A stretch of 64,000 bases of DNA from Flectonema sp. DT1601 (lineage: Eukaryota > Euglenozoa > Diplonemea > Diplonemida > Diplonemidae): the NCBI GenBank assembly GCA_964019425.1, contig OZ025788.1, positions 62,001 through 126,000 of the forward strand. Reading direction: 5' to 3'. Made by a program: the position numbers and the translations under genes. Each line of letters begins with the position of its first letter. Positions within the stretch are counted from its first letter, which is position 1. Below the pieces are notes generated by a model. The model had not been told where the DNA came from. It saw only the letters and a list, made by a program, of their open reading frames with translations, and did no database searches. Shown one piece after another: positions 10,330 through 19,921 of this stretch.

Positions 10330-10424
10330 TTTTGTACGCAATCGGGTACAAAATCCTAATGAAGGAACAGGAGTGACGCTGTCATAATTCTCATTCTACC
10401 AACAATGGGTTTTGTTGGTACAAA
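10330..10424. repeat. Spacer repeat family 3, copy 2
   Basis: Partner of 7197-7280. Here the copy is bracketed by two clean hairpins: TTTTGTAC (10330-10337) with GTACAAAA (10346-10353), and ACCAAC (10398-10403) with GTTGGT (10414-10419). Confidence 0.55.
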
Positions 10425-10590
10425 GGAAATAAAAAAAATTAAAAAAAGAGAGAGAGAGAGAGATAACTTTAATAAAACGAGGTTACCATTTACCCATAAA
10501 ATACAACTGTCGAAAAGAAATTAAAAAAATTCACACAACACAACACAACACACACACACACACATGTCAGAAATTTCGTGACGTGTGATG

Positions 10591-11658
10591 TCATCCAAAA
10601 GAACTGTAATCATCATCATCACCATCAGTGACGGGAATTCTTACAGAAGTATACCTAGCGAGACCCGCAATAGATAACGGCTCTGGGGTACCTAAGAATA
10701 TAGAAGGCCTATGAGTGATACCTATCGAATGGTCTCTCGCAAAGAACGACCCAGATGATTCAACCTCATCTAAGAAAGAATGGTCTCTAGTCAGAAATCT
10801 ATATGTAGCTGATGAACGACGACGAAGAACACTTTGCTTTGAAGAATCTCTCTTAAGAGGTTGTTTATAAAAAGATACTTTTGATTGCGTTCTGTAAACT
10901 GAACAGTTCGGAGGTGTTTCAGATCTCCGATCGTAAATATCATCAGATTCTTCAATTGTTTTGGAAGACTTGTTTTTAAAATGTGTCGACGGCTGCCGTG
11001 GACTTCTTCTTATTAAATGCTGCTCTATAAAAAGCCGATCCCATTCTGTCTCAACTTTCTGACTACTCAGAGGAGCATCAATCGGAGAGCTCGTTCCCGA
11101 AGTGGAGGATGAGAGTTGTGAGCTGCTCGGTCGTTTTAATTTTCTTTTAACCTGATCAACGCCAGTTACAATCGTTGAAATTGATTTCCCTGCCGCACAA
11201 CTAATGATCGAAGCACAGCTTCCGACATCTTCCGACAAGAGACTTAGAGTGACCCAACCATTAGTAGTAGTCATCAGACCTACTTTCTTGGCATATTTAG
11301 TTCTGTTGCACAGTACTAATGCGACTTGTGATATGTTTGTGAGTTTTATTTTATGAATTCTCTTTTTCATATCGTTCAACAGCAAGACGGATAATTTTGT
11401 TATTTTAACGAACCCGGTTGCCTCTCGGATTCCTTCTCCGGTCGCCAGAGTATGAGAAAAGATGATTTCGTCTTTTGAATCTTTCTTTTTCCTTCCACGA
11501 TCTTCTCTCGGTGGAGGAACGTACTCGTCTTCCGACAACTCTCGTTCTTCATCTTCAGCCGTCTGATTCAGTTCTTCCCAAGACCAGGCCGTTCCATTCC
11601 AAACCCAATCCCATGTACCACTCCGCATAATGATTGGATGATACCTGTTGATTAACAT
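10591..11658 (-). CDS. PH/TH1-like basic Ser-rich protein
   Basis: 355 residues from ATG 11658; Met11 (11628) is an equally good start, just before the Trp-rich head GTWDWVWNGTAWSWEEL. Residues about 65-165 alternate strands in the manner of a PH-like or myosin-I TH1 domain (FVKITKLSVLLLNDMKKR, then a hydrophobic strand pair ending W-V-T-L-S-L). TH1 domains bind acidic membrane lipids, but the match is weak. The remainder is disordered, rich in Ser, Arg and Lys, with many R-x-x-S sites that look like basophilic-kinase targets, and ends DGDDDDYSSFG. It is probably a cytoskeletal or membrane adaptor (inference). Confidence 0.65.
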   Translation of the reverse strand: MLINRYHPIIMRSGTWDWVWNGTAWSWEELNQTAEDEERELSEDEYVPPPREDRGRKKKDSKDEIIFSHTLATGEGIREATGFVKITKLSVLLLNDMKKRIHKIKLTNISQVALVLCNRTKYAKKVGLMTTTNGWVTLSLLSEDVGSCASIISCAAGKSISTIVTGVDQVKRKLKRPSSSQLSSSTSGTSSPIDAPLSSQKVETEWDRLFIEQHLIRRSPRQPSTHFKNKSSKTIEESDDIYDRRSETPPNCSVYRTQSKVSFYKQPLKRDSSKQSVLRRRSSATYRFLTRDHSFLDEVESSGSFFARDHSIGITHRPSIFLGTPEPLSIAGLARYTSVRIPVTDGDDDDYSSFG

Positions 11659-11895
11659 AAGTAGAACTTGATTATTTTATTATTAATACCGTCTTCAGCA
11701 TAATTTCAAACCCAATCCCGCAATCAGTATGTGTAGCATGTACCTGTGGAAATAATAGGTTGTCTGAGAAAGTTTTATTTCATTTTATTATTGTTTCCCG
11801 TCTTTTTCATCAAAAGTATTTGTAAGTGCGAAAAATGTTTGGTCCTCCTTGATTCTCACGATTAGTCATAAAAAGAGAGAGCAACTCTTTCCTAA

Positions 11896-12318
11896 CTAAG
11901 CGGACAGTGAAGTAATAAAGTTATAAAATGATTTACTTGGAACGATGTTGTGTTCATCAACATAGTGAGAAGAGAAGTCGCCCGTCCAACAGATTCCAGA
12001 CGATGAATGGTATTCTTTGTTTCCAAGAAAGCTTCCATCAATTCTACTGTTCGTAAGACCTCGTTGAGTCTTTACTGAGAATTGATTTGATTCACCGCCG
12101 TCAGCTAATTTCTCAATCTTTTTTAATTTATTCAAAAACTCTTCCTTACCACACCAAGGAGTCACACTCGCTGACGGGACATTATCCTCCGTCCAGTACC
12201 CTTCACATCCTTCAATCTGTCTCTCACTAAATTTTGGTGAAAAGCAACTCGATGAAAAACCAAAATGCCATACCAATGCGCACAATATCGACAGCAACAA
12301 GACTACCTTCGTTTTCAT
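11896..12318 (-). CDS. Small secreted cysteine-containing protein
   Basis: 140 residues from ATG 12318. The frame extends further upstream but only from non-ATG codons. MKTKVVLLLSILCALVWHFG is a classic signal peptide. After cleavage near SSSC the mature part has cysteines in FSSSCFSP, EGCEGYW, PWCGKE and GICWTG contexts, suggesting two disulphides. No glycosylation repeat, anchor or second membrane span is seen. Family unknown. It may be secreted or reside in the endomembrane lumen. Confidence 0.65.
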   Translation of the reverse strand: MKTKVVLLLSILCALVWHFGFSSSCFSPKFSERQIEGCEGYWTEDNVPSASVTPWCGKEEFLNKLKKIEKLADGGESNQFSVKTQRGLTNSRIDGSFLGNKEYHSSSGICWTGDFSSHYVDEHNIVPSKSFYNFITSLSA

Positions 12319-12803
12319 TAATAGTAAGAGAGGTCCTGAATGAAAGTTATTTATAATAAAAGGGGACAACCACAACAATCACCTCCAAGAGTTGTCAAAG
12401 GTTAGTTGTACTCTTAGGTACAGAATAGTGCACTAAATCAGGGTTAAGAAAGTTAAGAAAAGAAATGAAAGTAATTTAAAAAAAATCACTTTCAGAGGAA
12501 TCGCAGACAGTTATGCTAAACCTCAACATGAGGAACATAGATAGATAGCGTTTGAACATAATAAATAAAACAGCTCTTAATCTGAATGGTTTCTTCTCCG
12601 ACTTTATCGGTACAGAGAGAACGGGAAAAAAAAAAAAAAAAAAAAAAAAAAACAACAACAACAACACATCCCTGCTATTCCATATAACACCGTGGAATAC
12701 GTAGTTTTCAAAGAATTTAATCCGACACGGCTTTCTTTTTCAAAAAGGACTGATCTTTATCAGAAAACAGAGGGAAGCGTATATGTCACAAAATGCACAA
12801 GAA
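12319..12803. other. Spacer with family 1 copy C and a 25-A run
   Basis: Contains the truncated family 1 copy at 12504-12612, a long A-run near 12628-12652 followed by CAACAACAA, and nothing else recognised. Confidence 0.55.
12504..12612 (-). ncRNA. Family 1 structured element, copy C (one end missing)
   Basis: Matches copies A and D through the CCTCA/TGAGG inner hairpin, ATCTGAATGG and the small hairpin, here CCGA/TCGG with a 5-nt loop. It also has an extra GATA unit at about 12541. The other half of the closing stem and the T-run are replaced by unrelated sequence (12486-12503), so this copy looks truncated or rearranged. Confidence 0.45.
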
Positions 12804-13907
12804 TTAATCCATAATTCGCAAGCGTTTGCTGTGTTGTTGTCGCTCTTTAAGAGCGTCCCTCACAATGCTATCTTTAGCTAAAGTTTCAAGCCCGAGTACC
12901 TCTGTATCATCACAGTTTTCTAAGAGGAAGTATCTATTGGTTCTGCATTCAACATCAATTTCAGTTACGTTTTTTAAATAGGAAATATCAACAGACTGAA
13001 GGGAAACATTATGCGCTAAGAAACCTATTCCGATTCGATTAACGTTATCAAAAGAAGAAATGTTGATTGTTTTTAGACACTCAGATTCACACACAAAGAA
13101 CGAACCAATATCCACCAACTTTGTAAGCTCTGATAAATCAATCGTTTCTAACGAATAACAATTTGACAAAAACATATCTCCAATTTTAGTAACGTTTCTC
13201 AAACTTGAGATATTCAGCAAAGCTGAAAGGAGGCTGCAATTTTCTAGGAAACGGTCTTTTATTTCGGTTATGTTTTTTAAACTACTCAAATCTATCTCCC
13301 CGATCGATGTATAACCTAAGAATGAAGATCCAATGTCCGTCAAACTCCGCAGTCCAGTGATATTTACATATTCAAGCATCGCATTTCTGTATAAGAAATA
13401 ATCTCCTATCGTGGTGACATTACACAGACTTGAAAGATCAATGGTGTTTATTACGTTAGCGGAATTACCGTCGGATAGGAATGTGTTTGCTATTGTAGTA
13501 ACGGAGTTACTGTTAGTGAAGACACAGATAGCAGAAGGGATACACTCAAGGCTACACGACAGGCATCCGTCTTCTGTGAATGTTGAAGCGTCGATGATGA
13601 TAGTGTCGTCGTTGTTTTGTTTTTTCATCGTTCGTATTTTATTTAAGAATGTTTCGTCTGATAGATTTTGTTTATTAAAAACACAAATAGCAGACACAAC
13701 TAATTCTGAATTCACTTCCACTCCAACGGAGAGTAATAAATCAGAATTTGAAATTTTCTCACCCGCAAGTGAAATCTCAAGCAACTCAGTATCGACGTTC
13801 CACTCTTCTTCAGCTGTTTGCAACACATCTCTCACAGTTGATTTCTCAGTTGCCGTAAATATAATTTCCTGAAATTCCGAATTAGGAAATGACACTGACA
13901 GTTGCAT
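12804..13907 (-). CDS. Ubiquitin-like domain plus BspA-type leucine-rich repeats
   Basis: 367 residues from ATG 13907; codons further upstream lack an ATG. Residues 1-75 (MQLSVSFPNSEFQEIIFTAT, a DVL helix, the LAGEKIS turn, then GVEVNSELVV) have the ubiquitin beta-grasp pattern. There is no C-terminal Gly-Gly, so it is a fixed domain and not a modifier. Residues about 130-330 hold 23-residue LRR_5/BspA repeats of form L-x-x-I-D-L-S-S-L-x-x-V-T-x-I-G-x-x-F-L. No signal peptide or membrane segment is present, so a cytosolic scaffold is more likely than a surface antigen. Ubl plus BspA-LRR is an uncommon architecture. Confidence 0.75.
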   Translation of the reverse strand: MQLSVSFPNSEFQEIIFTATEKSTVRDVLQTAEEEWNVDTELLEISLAGEKISNSDLLLSVGVEVNSELVVSAICVFNKQNLSDETFLNKIRTMKKQNNDDTIIIDASTFTEDGCLSCSLECIPSAICVFTNSNSVTTIANTFLSDGNSANVINTIDLSSLCNVTTIGDYFLYRNAMLEYVNITGLRSLTDIGSSFLGYTSIGEIDLSSLKNITEIKDRFLENCSLLSALLNISSLRNVTKIGDMFLSNCYSLETIDLSELTKLVDIGSFFVCESECLKTINISSFDNVNRIGIGFLAHNVSLQSVDISYLKNVTEIDVECRTNRYFLLENCDDTEVLGLETLAKDSIVRDALKERQQHSKRLRIMD

Positions 13908-14321
13908 GGTGTATTCTCCTGTTGTAGGGAGAAAAAAAAAAATCTTAATTGCCTTCACACATTTTATCCTTTTATTTCGCCATCGATCGATTCGGAGCTC
14001 AAATGTTAGAAATTCTTATCATCCGATAAAAAGATGACTTTTAAAAAAAAGAAAAAAAAAAGGGTCTAAAAAAAAAAATAATAACGCAAAGCATAAGAAT
14101 ATATAAAACATGGTCACCCACGCTCTAGAAAGGCTCACGCCGTTTCGTTCGCGTGCATTAACCAAGGCCGGCTTTTTAAATAAATATATAAATTAAAAAA
14201 AAAACAACGTTAGTATCCAATCAAGTTTCTAAGGTTGAACTTACATTAGGCGAGGGCGATTTATTTTGTTCCGCCCTAAAAAATGAAGGGGGAATGAAGT
14301 AGGTAAGAAGTAGTCTACAGC
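13908..14321. other. Spacer, no feature recognised
   Basis: A-rich, with A/AG runs at 14041-14080. No repeat family member and no coding frame seen. Confidence 0.5.
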
Positions 14322-16631
14322 TTACCCAGTAATGTGTGTTCTTACCCAGGTTGGTAGCATGCCCTGTAGTAGTGATCCCGTTGGCTTATCAACAGCAGCA
14401 GGTGTTGGAACTGTCAGCTGACGAGGTTGCTGCTGTAGAAGAACTCGACCAGCAGATCCTCTTCCTATCTTTTGAATATAAAATAAACACATCATCGCTA
14501 TCGGTGATAACTTATCAAGTTTTGTTTTAACTGATAAGTCTTTGCAATCTGTGAGTGTTGCCGCATTCAAATCATTCACTGAGTCTTCACAAGTACCCAT
14601 AAAGGTTTCACACAGTTGGTCATCATCATCAACAGTCTCATTGATGTCTACTGATGTGATTGTTGGATCGCACGCAGTGATGTTGTCAAGACTCACATCC
14701 GTTGAAGTGACAGCTGGAGGAGGTGTCGGATCCTCAACAGTATCGTCAGGTGACGCGATCTTTGCATCACATCCTTCAACGAGAAGTGGAGAGGTGCTAT
14801 GATGAAGTACTTCTGTTGTACTCAAATCATTCACTGAGTCTTCACAAGTACCCATAAAGGTTTCACACAGTTGGTCATCATCATCAACAGTCTCTGATTC
14901 GAATGGAGTTGTTTCATTCATCTCTTCATAAGAGATCAACTGACATCTAGAAAGGTATCCCTTCCCAACACGTTGTAAGGTTCGAACACTATTGTGTGTT
15001 TGTATTTTCTTTTTTAATAAGTTTTTGTTTTTCTTTATCTGACGTGGTTTCCTTGTTGATTTCTTGTCTTCGGATTGTTTCTGAGATGAAGATAGAATAG
15101 TTAACCTGTCTGTGTAGGACCTGCCTACTCTCTGTAAAAGTGGTACTCTAGTCAACAACAACAAGTGTTGTACGTGAGAATATGAACTTTGATTACTCAT
15201 CACTTTATCAATCGATATTCTCGATAGATAAGCTCTCCCAACTCGTTGTAGAAATGGAACACGTGTAGACAATAAGAAATCTTGAACACCAGATGCACTA
15301 AGAGGAGAAGCACATGTCAACGGAGATAACAACGTGTCGGTTAGTGACGGTATGCTGTTGTATAATAATTGACATCTCTTTCTTGCTAAGAATCCTCTTC
15401 CAATAGACTGAAGTAAAGGTACCCTAACAGATAGAAGATATGTTTTTATATCTGGTAGTACAGAAGGGTCAGGGTCAGTGTTTAAATTAACATCAGTTGT
15501 TGAACTTTTTTGATTTTTAATTTTATGTAAATATTTCTTCACGTGGTATTCTATAACAACAACAGCTCTCTTGAGATTAAGATACCCACCAAGTCTTCTC
15601 CTTGACATGAATCCACTACCACAACGTTGGAGTACCTTAGTACTGGCGGTCTCAATGTTGAATCTGATTAGGTGGAGTAGTTCAATGGCTGTTTCATCTT
15701 CTTCTTCGCAAGGTGATAAAGGCTCTGGTTGGTTAAAATGAATGGTTTCGATCCTTGAAGTAAACCCTCTTCCGATTCTCTGTAGTGTGAGAGCAGCGGA
15801 TATATTTTTAATTAATCGATCAAGTTGAAGTAGTTTTTCAGTTCTACTACCAGCTTGCAACTCAACAGCTTCAGGATTGATATGATAAGACTGCGTTAGT
15901 TGTTTAGTTAGAATATCAAGTTGCATATCAGCTTCTATTAGATTATGATGAAGGTTAGTAATTTTATCTTTCTTTGGTGATGTTGGTTTTATATTTTTAA
16001 CTGTGTGAACGGTGAAGTCATCATCGCTGTCGTTTCCCCACATGAAACCTTCCGCTGAAGGTTCTCTTGCAAAGTAGTTGACAACGAATTCTTCATCTTG
16101 CTCATCAATGATATTGCTGTTGTTGGGATCAGATTTTCTAATTAGTCGCTGTGACTCATACACTCCTGGTAGCTTTTCTTGTGTTGCTACTGTGCACTGT
16201 CTGCCGTTACCAACAATTTGAACTGGTGGGAATCTTCCAGTTTCGGGTATCTCTGGTGGTGGAAGCTTCCCAAGTCCTTTCATACATTTTGATACCCAGT
16301 GAGCAAGTGCTTGTCGTTCACCACCTCTGAGTAGACCTTGACATCTACAACACCAGTAGGTTTGTCCTTTTTGATCTTTTTGATCTTTTCTAACCTTTCT
16401 GACTTCAACTTGACTTGCGACAGATTTCTGATTAGCTCCTAACTTTACTTTCCGAACTCTCGTTGGTGATGATGATGCTTCAGATGGTGGTGTGTAAGTT
16501 CCGTTTAGCATGCTTCTCCACATCTCTGCCTTCTTTGACCTCTCTTCTCTTGATGGTCCTCCATAACTGCTAGCAGCTGATGTCGCACCTCTTGACTTTC
16601 TGTCTCCCATCCACATGACGATGTCATTCAT
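14322..16631 (-). CDS. IQ-like repeat protein with CxxC motif
   Basis: 769 residues from ATG 16631. The N terminus (about 90-135) has W-C-C-R-C-Q and a later Cys/His that could bind zinc. Seven degenerate IQ-like motifs of form (L/I)QRxGRGxxxR follow: LQRIGRGFTSR, LQRCGSGFMSR, LQSIGRGFLAR, LQRVGRAYLSR, LQRVGRSYTDR, LQRVGKGYLSR and IQKIGRGSAGR. IQ motifs bind calmodulin or centrin, so a cytoskeletal or flagellar calmodulin-binding role is plausible. A 73-bp segment is duplicated without change (14567-14639 and 14822-14894). The last codons read W then gtaag, so a 3' intron and another exon cannot be excluded. Confidence 0.75.
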   Translation of the reverse strand: MNDIVMWMGDRKSRGATSAASSYGGPSREERSKKAEMWRSMLNGTYTPPSEASSSPTRVRKVKLGANQKSVASQVEVRKVRKDQKDQKGQTYWCCRCQGLLRGGERQALAHWVSKCMKGLGKLPPPEIPETGRFPPVQIVGNGRQCTVATQEKLPGVYESQRLIRKSDPNNSNIIDEQDEEFVVNYFAREPSAEGFMWGNDSDDDFTVHTVKNIKPTSPKKDKITNLHHNLIEADMQLDILTKQLTQSYHINPEAVELQAGSRTEKLLQLDRLIKNISAALTLQRIGRGFTSRIETIHFNQPEPLSPCEEEDETAIELLHLIRFNIETASTKVLQRCGSGFMSRRRLGGYLNLKRAVVVIEYHVKKYLHKIKNQKSSTTDVNLNTDPDPSVLPDIKTYLLSVRVPLLQSIGRGFLARKRCQLLYNSIPSLTDTLLSPLTCASPLSASGVQDFLLSTRVPFLQRVGRAYLSRISIDKVMSNQSSYSHVQHLLLLTRVPLLQRVGRSYTDRLTILSSSQKQSEDKKSTRKPRQIKKNKNLLKKKIQTHNSVRTLQRVGKGYLSRCQLISYEEMNETTPFESETVDDDDQLCETFMGTCEDSVNDLSTTEVLHHSTSPLLVEGCDAKIASPDDTVEDPTPPPAVTSTDVSLDNITACDPTITSVDINETVDDDDQLCETFMGTCEDSVNDLNAATLTDCKDLSVKTKLDKLSPIAMMCLFYIQKIGRGSAGRVLLQQQPRQLTVPTPAAVDKPTGSLLQGMLPTWVRTHITG
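14567..14639 (-). repeat. Intragenic 73-bp exact repeat, copy 1
   Basis: Identical base for base to 14822-14894. Both encode an acidic VDDDDQLCETFMGTCEDSV unit in the same frame, so the duplication is recent or kept identical by conversion. Confidence 0.85.
14822..14894 (-). repeat. Intragenic 73-bp exact repeat, copy 2
   Basis: Second copy of the segment at 14567-14639, 255 bp away, in frame in the IQ-repeat gene. Confidence 0.85.
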
Positions 16632-17245
16632 TGTTCTTTATATCCTTCTCATTCTGTAAAGTTATAAAGTTATTTGGTATTTCTTGTCATCCTCTCTTTT
16701 TGCTTGGAAAAGAATAATAAAAAGCAATGGTATGGTGCAAAAAAAAAAATAAAAAAATGAAATAATACAGAATATTCTGTCGACGGAGGCTAACAAGGTC
16801 AATTCTGTGACTCGTACGTGAAGCCTCCACCGCAGTGCGTCGCATGTCAAGATGAAAAACTAAAAATAAAAAAAACCATTCAGATAAAGCCTTTTATTTT
16901 GTTTGATTACAGACAGTTATACTAAACCTCAACATGAGGAACATAGATAGCGTTTGAACATAATAAATAAAACAGCTCTTAATCTGAATGGTTTCTTCTC
17001 CGACTTTGTCGGTGCGAAGGAAAAAAAAACAACAATTTCTTGCCGAGAGCAAATGTGGGGAAGAGTGAACGGGAAGTAAAACATCGCATTAAAGGGAGGG
17101 ATCAAAAAAAAAGTGTAAAAGCGGCCAACAACTAAATGTGTACGACTAAGATACAACACTGGGAGGCTACGTTGAAACTAATTAGTAGTTTTGTTTTATT
17201 GTTTTGTTTTTGTTACAATAGTTGAGGGAGAGAGAAAATAATCAT
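16632..17245. other. Spacer with family 1 copy D
   Basis: 614 bp between the IQ gene and the ADP-ribosyltransferase-like gene. It holds family 1 copy D (16876-17015) and short A-runs. No coding frame is supported. Confidence 0.55.
16876..17015 (-). ncRNA. Family 1 structured element, copy D (best preserved)
   Basis: The reference copy. On the minus strand: hairpin CCGAC/GTCGG (17000-17012), GAAGAAA, then closing-stem strand CCATTCAGAT, inner hairpin CCTCA-3-TGAGG, and finally GGCTTTATCTGAATGG followed by eight T. The 10-bp closing stem is perfect, and AAAGCC/GGCT extends it. A T-run straight after a stem is what Pol III termination needs. No good internal B box was found, although GTTCAAACGC is weakly similar. 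Confidence 0.55.
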
Positions 17246-18532
17246 TTATTGAAAATTCTTCCGATCATTCTGAGCCTTTTGCCTAAAATCTCTGCTGTCC
17301 CATTGAGTGTTCCAACAGCAGTAAGTCACAGGCATGAATACAAATTGTTTTGGTTTTGTTACCATCTTTACGACATCATCAGCCTGTGATTTTGACATTT
17401 CACTAAGCTGCCTGTGTTCCAATGCGTAAGGAAGCATTGCAGTAAATGGCGGAAAAAGAATTTCCGCTTCCGTAGGGTACTGAGACACCCAATCTACGTC
17501 GGCACCTACTCCGATTTTTAAAACAGCAGTTTCCTTTCTGCAATAATCTTTTTCTACGAAACAGAGAGTTATCCCAGTTTCTTTACCATATGTGAATGCT
17601 TCAACTACCCCTAACTTAGTAGTGAAGCTAAGAGGGGCAGGGTCAAAGGGAACTGGTCCAACGAAACCCTCAACACGTTCCCAATTATGTTTCGCAACAT
17701 CAATAACGGTGTCAACAACTTTTTCAGCCACATCGACCACCTTTCCTAATCCAGACATTAGCCCACCAACTAACCCACCAGCTTTTGATCCTGGCAGGTT
17801 TGTTGATTTCTTTACTGTTTTAGTATTGCTTGATAAAAGTTCATCTTGCATTTTATTATAATATTCCTTATAGTCCCCAGCGAGGTCTATTGACATCCCT
17901 CTGTAACATCGTTTAGCACGTCCGATTGCGTCAGTTATTTTAACTATGGCAATGGATATGACTCTGGAGGTGATGGCGAATCTCATTTCAACTTTTCTCA
18001 AAGATCCGTTTAAAACACTGTAGCCAGGTCCTGTATATAATCGAAGTGAGAGGACCTCGTGTTTTTCTAGTTTTGCCTTCTGAGATGTCGGTTTTTTTAA
18101 GAAATCCATGAGAGTCATTCCCTCGTTCCCCTTGTCTCGTTCAATCTTGTAAGGATCGAGACGCTTTTCTTTGTCATGTGGGACTGGGTTCGTGCAGTAG
18201 TCCCATGCCTCCTGAGTATCCGGCCTGCACCATTCTTGTTGCATCTCTGCGAATATCCATTCAGGTGTTGGTTGTTTTCCCATCGGAAATTTCGCTGTTT
18301 TTCTCTGAGCAACTTCTCTTGTAAATAAGTTTCCCTTATCAAAAACTTTCATACAGGACATGTACGTGAGAGTTGGTGCTCTTGTATTTGTCGCTTCGAT
18401 TTTTTCTTCCTTCTTTGTATCATCTTTTTTCTCAGTAGATATTGTAGTCGGTGTTGTCTTGCTTACTGGAGAAGCTGTTTTCTGCTGAACTTGAGTTCCG
18501 CTTCCCCCTTGGGCTCCAGCAGCGTTACCCAT
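17246..18532 (-). CDS. ADP-ribosyltransferase-fold protein, predicted N-myristoylated
   Basis: 428 residues from ATG 18532. MGNAAGAQ is a good myristoylation signal, followed by a Thr/Lys linker. Residues about 155-360 fit an arginine-type mono-ADP-ribosyltransferase. They have an R in LSLRLYTGPGYSVLNGSLR, a central G-I-T-L strand, and TEAEILFPPF, which has the E-x-E pair plus the L-x-P-P continuation typical of the family. Such enzymes move ADP-ribose from NAD to protein side chains. A Gly-rich insert (about 245-275) interrupts the domain. An ADP-ribosylglycohydrolase gene lies 14 kb away on the same strand. Activity is inferred; the S-T-S motif is unclear. Confidence 0.6.
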   Translation of the reverse strand: MGNAAGAQGGSGTQVQQKTASPVSKTTPTTISTEKKDDTKKEEKIEATNTRAPTLTYMSCMKVFDKGNLFTREVAQRKTAKFPMGKQPTPEWIFAEMQQEWCRPDTQEAWDYCTNPVPHDKEKRLDPYKIERDKGNEGMTLMDFLKKPTSQKAKLEKHEVLSLRLYTGPGYSVLNGSLRKVEMRFAITSRVISIAIVKITDAIGRAKRCYRGMSIDLAGDYKEYYNKMQDELLSSNTKTVKKSTNLPGSKAGGLVGGLMSGLGKVVDVAEKVVDTVIDVAKHNWERVEGFVGPVPFDPAPLSFTTKLGVVEAFTYGKETGITLCFVEKDYCRKETAVLKIGVGADVDWVSQYPTEAEILFPPFTAMLPYALEHRQLSEMSKSQADDVVKMVTKPKQFVFMPVTYCCWNTQWDSRDFRQKAQNDRKNFQ

Positions 18533-18622
18533 ATTGCTGTTGATCTGGAACAGAAATAGTTTATAAAGGACACGGTTTTTGTTTATATAATTTCTATATA
18601 TAATGAGGACCCATTGACGGCT

Positions 18623-19921
18623 TTATAAATTCCGACTGTTTTTTCTCGAACGAGGGATCCATCCATCTTGAAATGTAGCTGGAGACCTGCCACCAGGAAC
18701 CCACTCATCTGGATCTTCCATCACTCCTTTACTAATACCTGGGTAGTAGTTGTCTAAGTCAATGTGGAGTTTACGATTCGCGGCTCTCTTTTTTATTTGT
18801 GCTTCGTTAAATTTCATCGCTTTGTCGGCTTTTGATCCGGCTGGGGGCATTCTGGGTGTTTCATTTGGATCTCGTTGTACTCTGTGCATACCAGTGTCAC
18901 GATCTGATTTTTGTTTATAGTTACGTTGTTCTGATGAATAACTATCACCGTGTGTGAATGCGCCTGACATCCCACCAAGTTTATCGATTACTGGATTTAT
19001 AGGAAGGAGCATCTCATGGAGAGAGATTCCCATTTTAAGGATCTCACTCATGGCTATTGGAATGATGTTGTAGTTTGGGTACTTGAATCGGATGTATCCT
19101 TCGACATCAGGGAATCCAAGAGGTACTAATATAATCGACTTTCTGTTTATAATTTCACTGTTTGGATTCAACAGTAGACATTCTGTTGTATGAGGCGGAG
19201 CCATTTCAAAGTTTCCACCCGCAAGACTGATAGCTGACTGCTGCAGTGCTGTCATCATATTTGGGAAGGCTGGATTGACTACAAGTGAATGTCCGTCTAT
19301 TGTCGCAACCAACTTTCTTAGAGGAAGATGAAGTCCTCTGTCAGTGAAAGAGATAGCTCTCATTGTTCGGAATTTCCCTACTTGACTTCTATTTAATAAT
19401 GATTTCATTCCTTTTGGTTGAATCTTTTCATTTAACATCTCCAAGACCCCTGTCTTGTCGCTTCGTTGGGCGACGACGTAGATTCCTCCGATGTTAATTA
19501 TATCCCTCGCATCGAACTGAAACACTTCTTTTCTGGAAAATAAATTATTAACAGGAAGATATATCTTGTGGTCTTGGAGTGCTTTTTTTATTTGAAAATG
19601 AGCTGCAGGACTCTTTCCATCCGGGTGGACGTTAAGAGCGAGTTGACCAGGAACACATGATACGGCATATCTGGCAATCCGACAGCTGAAAGGAGATTCC
19701 TCATCAGGAGGAAGCGTTAATGTTTGAAATCCTAACCCGTCAATAAGTCTTTTTAATTCGTTGACTTCCTGTCTCAATTTTATTAAATCAACCTGACTAT
19801 CTGCGGCTTGTAATTCTAACTGTGATGTTTTTCTCATCATTATTATTTTACCATTCGCGTTTGTCGAATGGACCGCTCGACGTTGACATCCAATTCGTAA
19901 TACCTGCCTACCAATCCACAT
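18623..19921 (-). CDS. Unknown protein with possible organelle presequence
   Basis: 432 residues from ATG 19921. The first 25 residues (MWIGRQVLRIGCQRRAVHST) are Arg-rich with no acidic residue, like a mitochondrial or related-organelle presequence. A short coiled coil follows (about 33-62). Residues 70-320 look like a compact fold with repeated hydrophobic strands. The C terminus is basic, then ends in a Trp/Pro/Gly-rich stretch. I recognise no family. It begins 90 bp upstream of the end of the neighbouring ADP-ribosyltransferase-like gene's leader and is codirectional. Confidence 0.65.
   Translation of the reverse strand: MWIGRQVLRIGCQRRAVHSTNANGKIIMMRKTSQLELQAADSQVDLIKLRQEVNELKRLIDGLGFQTLTLPPDEESPFSCRIARYAVSCVPGQLALNVHPDGKSPAAHFQIKKALQDHKIYLPVNNLFSRKEVFQFDARDIINIGGIYVVAQRSDKTGVLEMLNEKIQPKGMKSLLNRSQVGKFRTMRAISFTDRGLHLPLRKLVATIDGHSLVVNPAFPNMMTALQQSAISLAGGNFEMAPPHTTECLLLNPNSEIINRKSIILVPLGFPDVEGYIRFKYPNYNIIPIAMSEILKMGISLHEMLLPINPVIDKLGGMSGAFTHGDSYSSEQRNYKQKSDRDTGMHRVQRDPNETPRMPPAGSKADKAMKFNEAQIKKRAANRKLHIDLDNYYPGISKGVMEDPDEWVPGGRSPATFQDGWIPRSRKNSRNL

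Larger units (their letters stand above)
8970..10590. other. Gene-free spacer with structured GC island and repeats
   Basis: 1.6 kb without a credible coding frame. It contains family 1 copy B (9207-9310), a cluster of stem-loops (9504-9813), a C8/G-rich patch near 9721-9760, family 3 copy 2 (10330-10424), (GA)n at about 10448-10462 and (CA)n at about 10541-10564. Confidence 0.6.
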
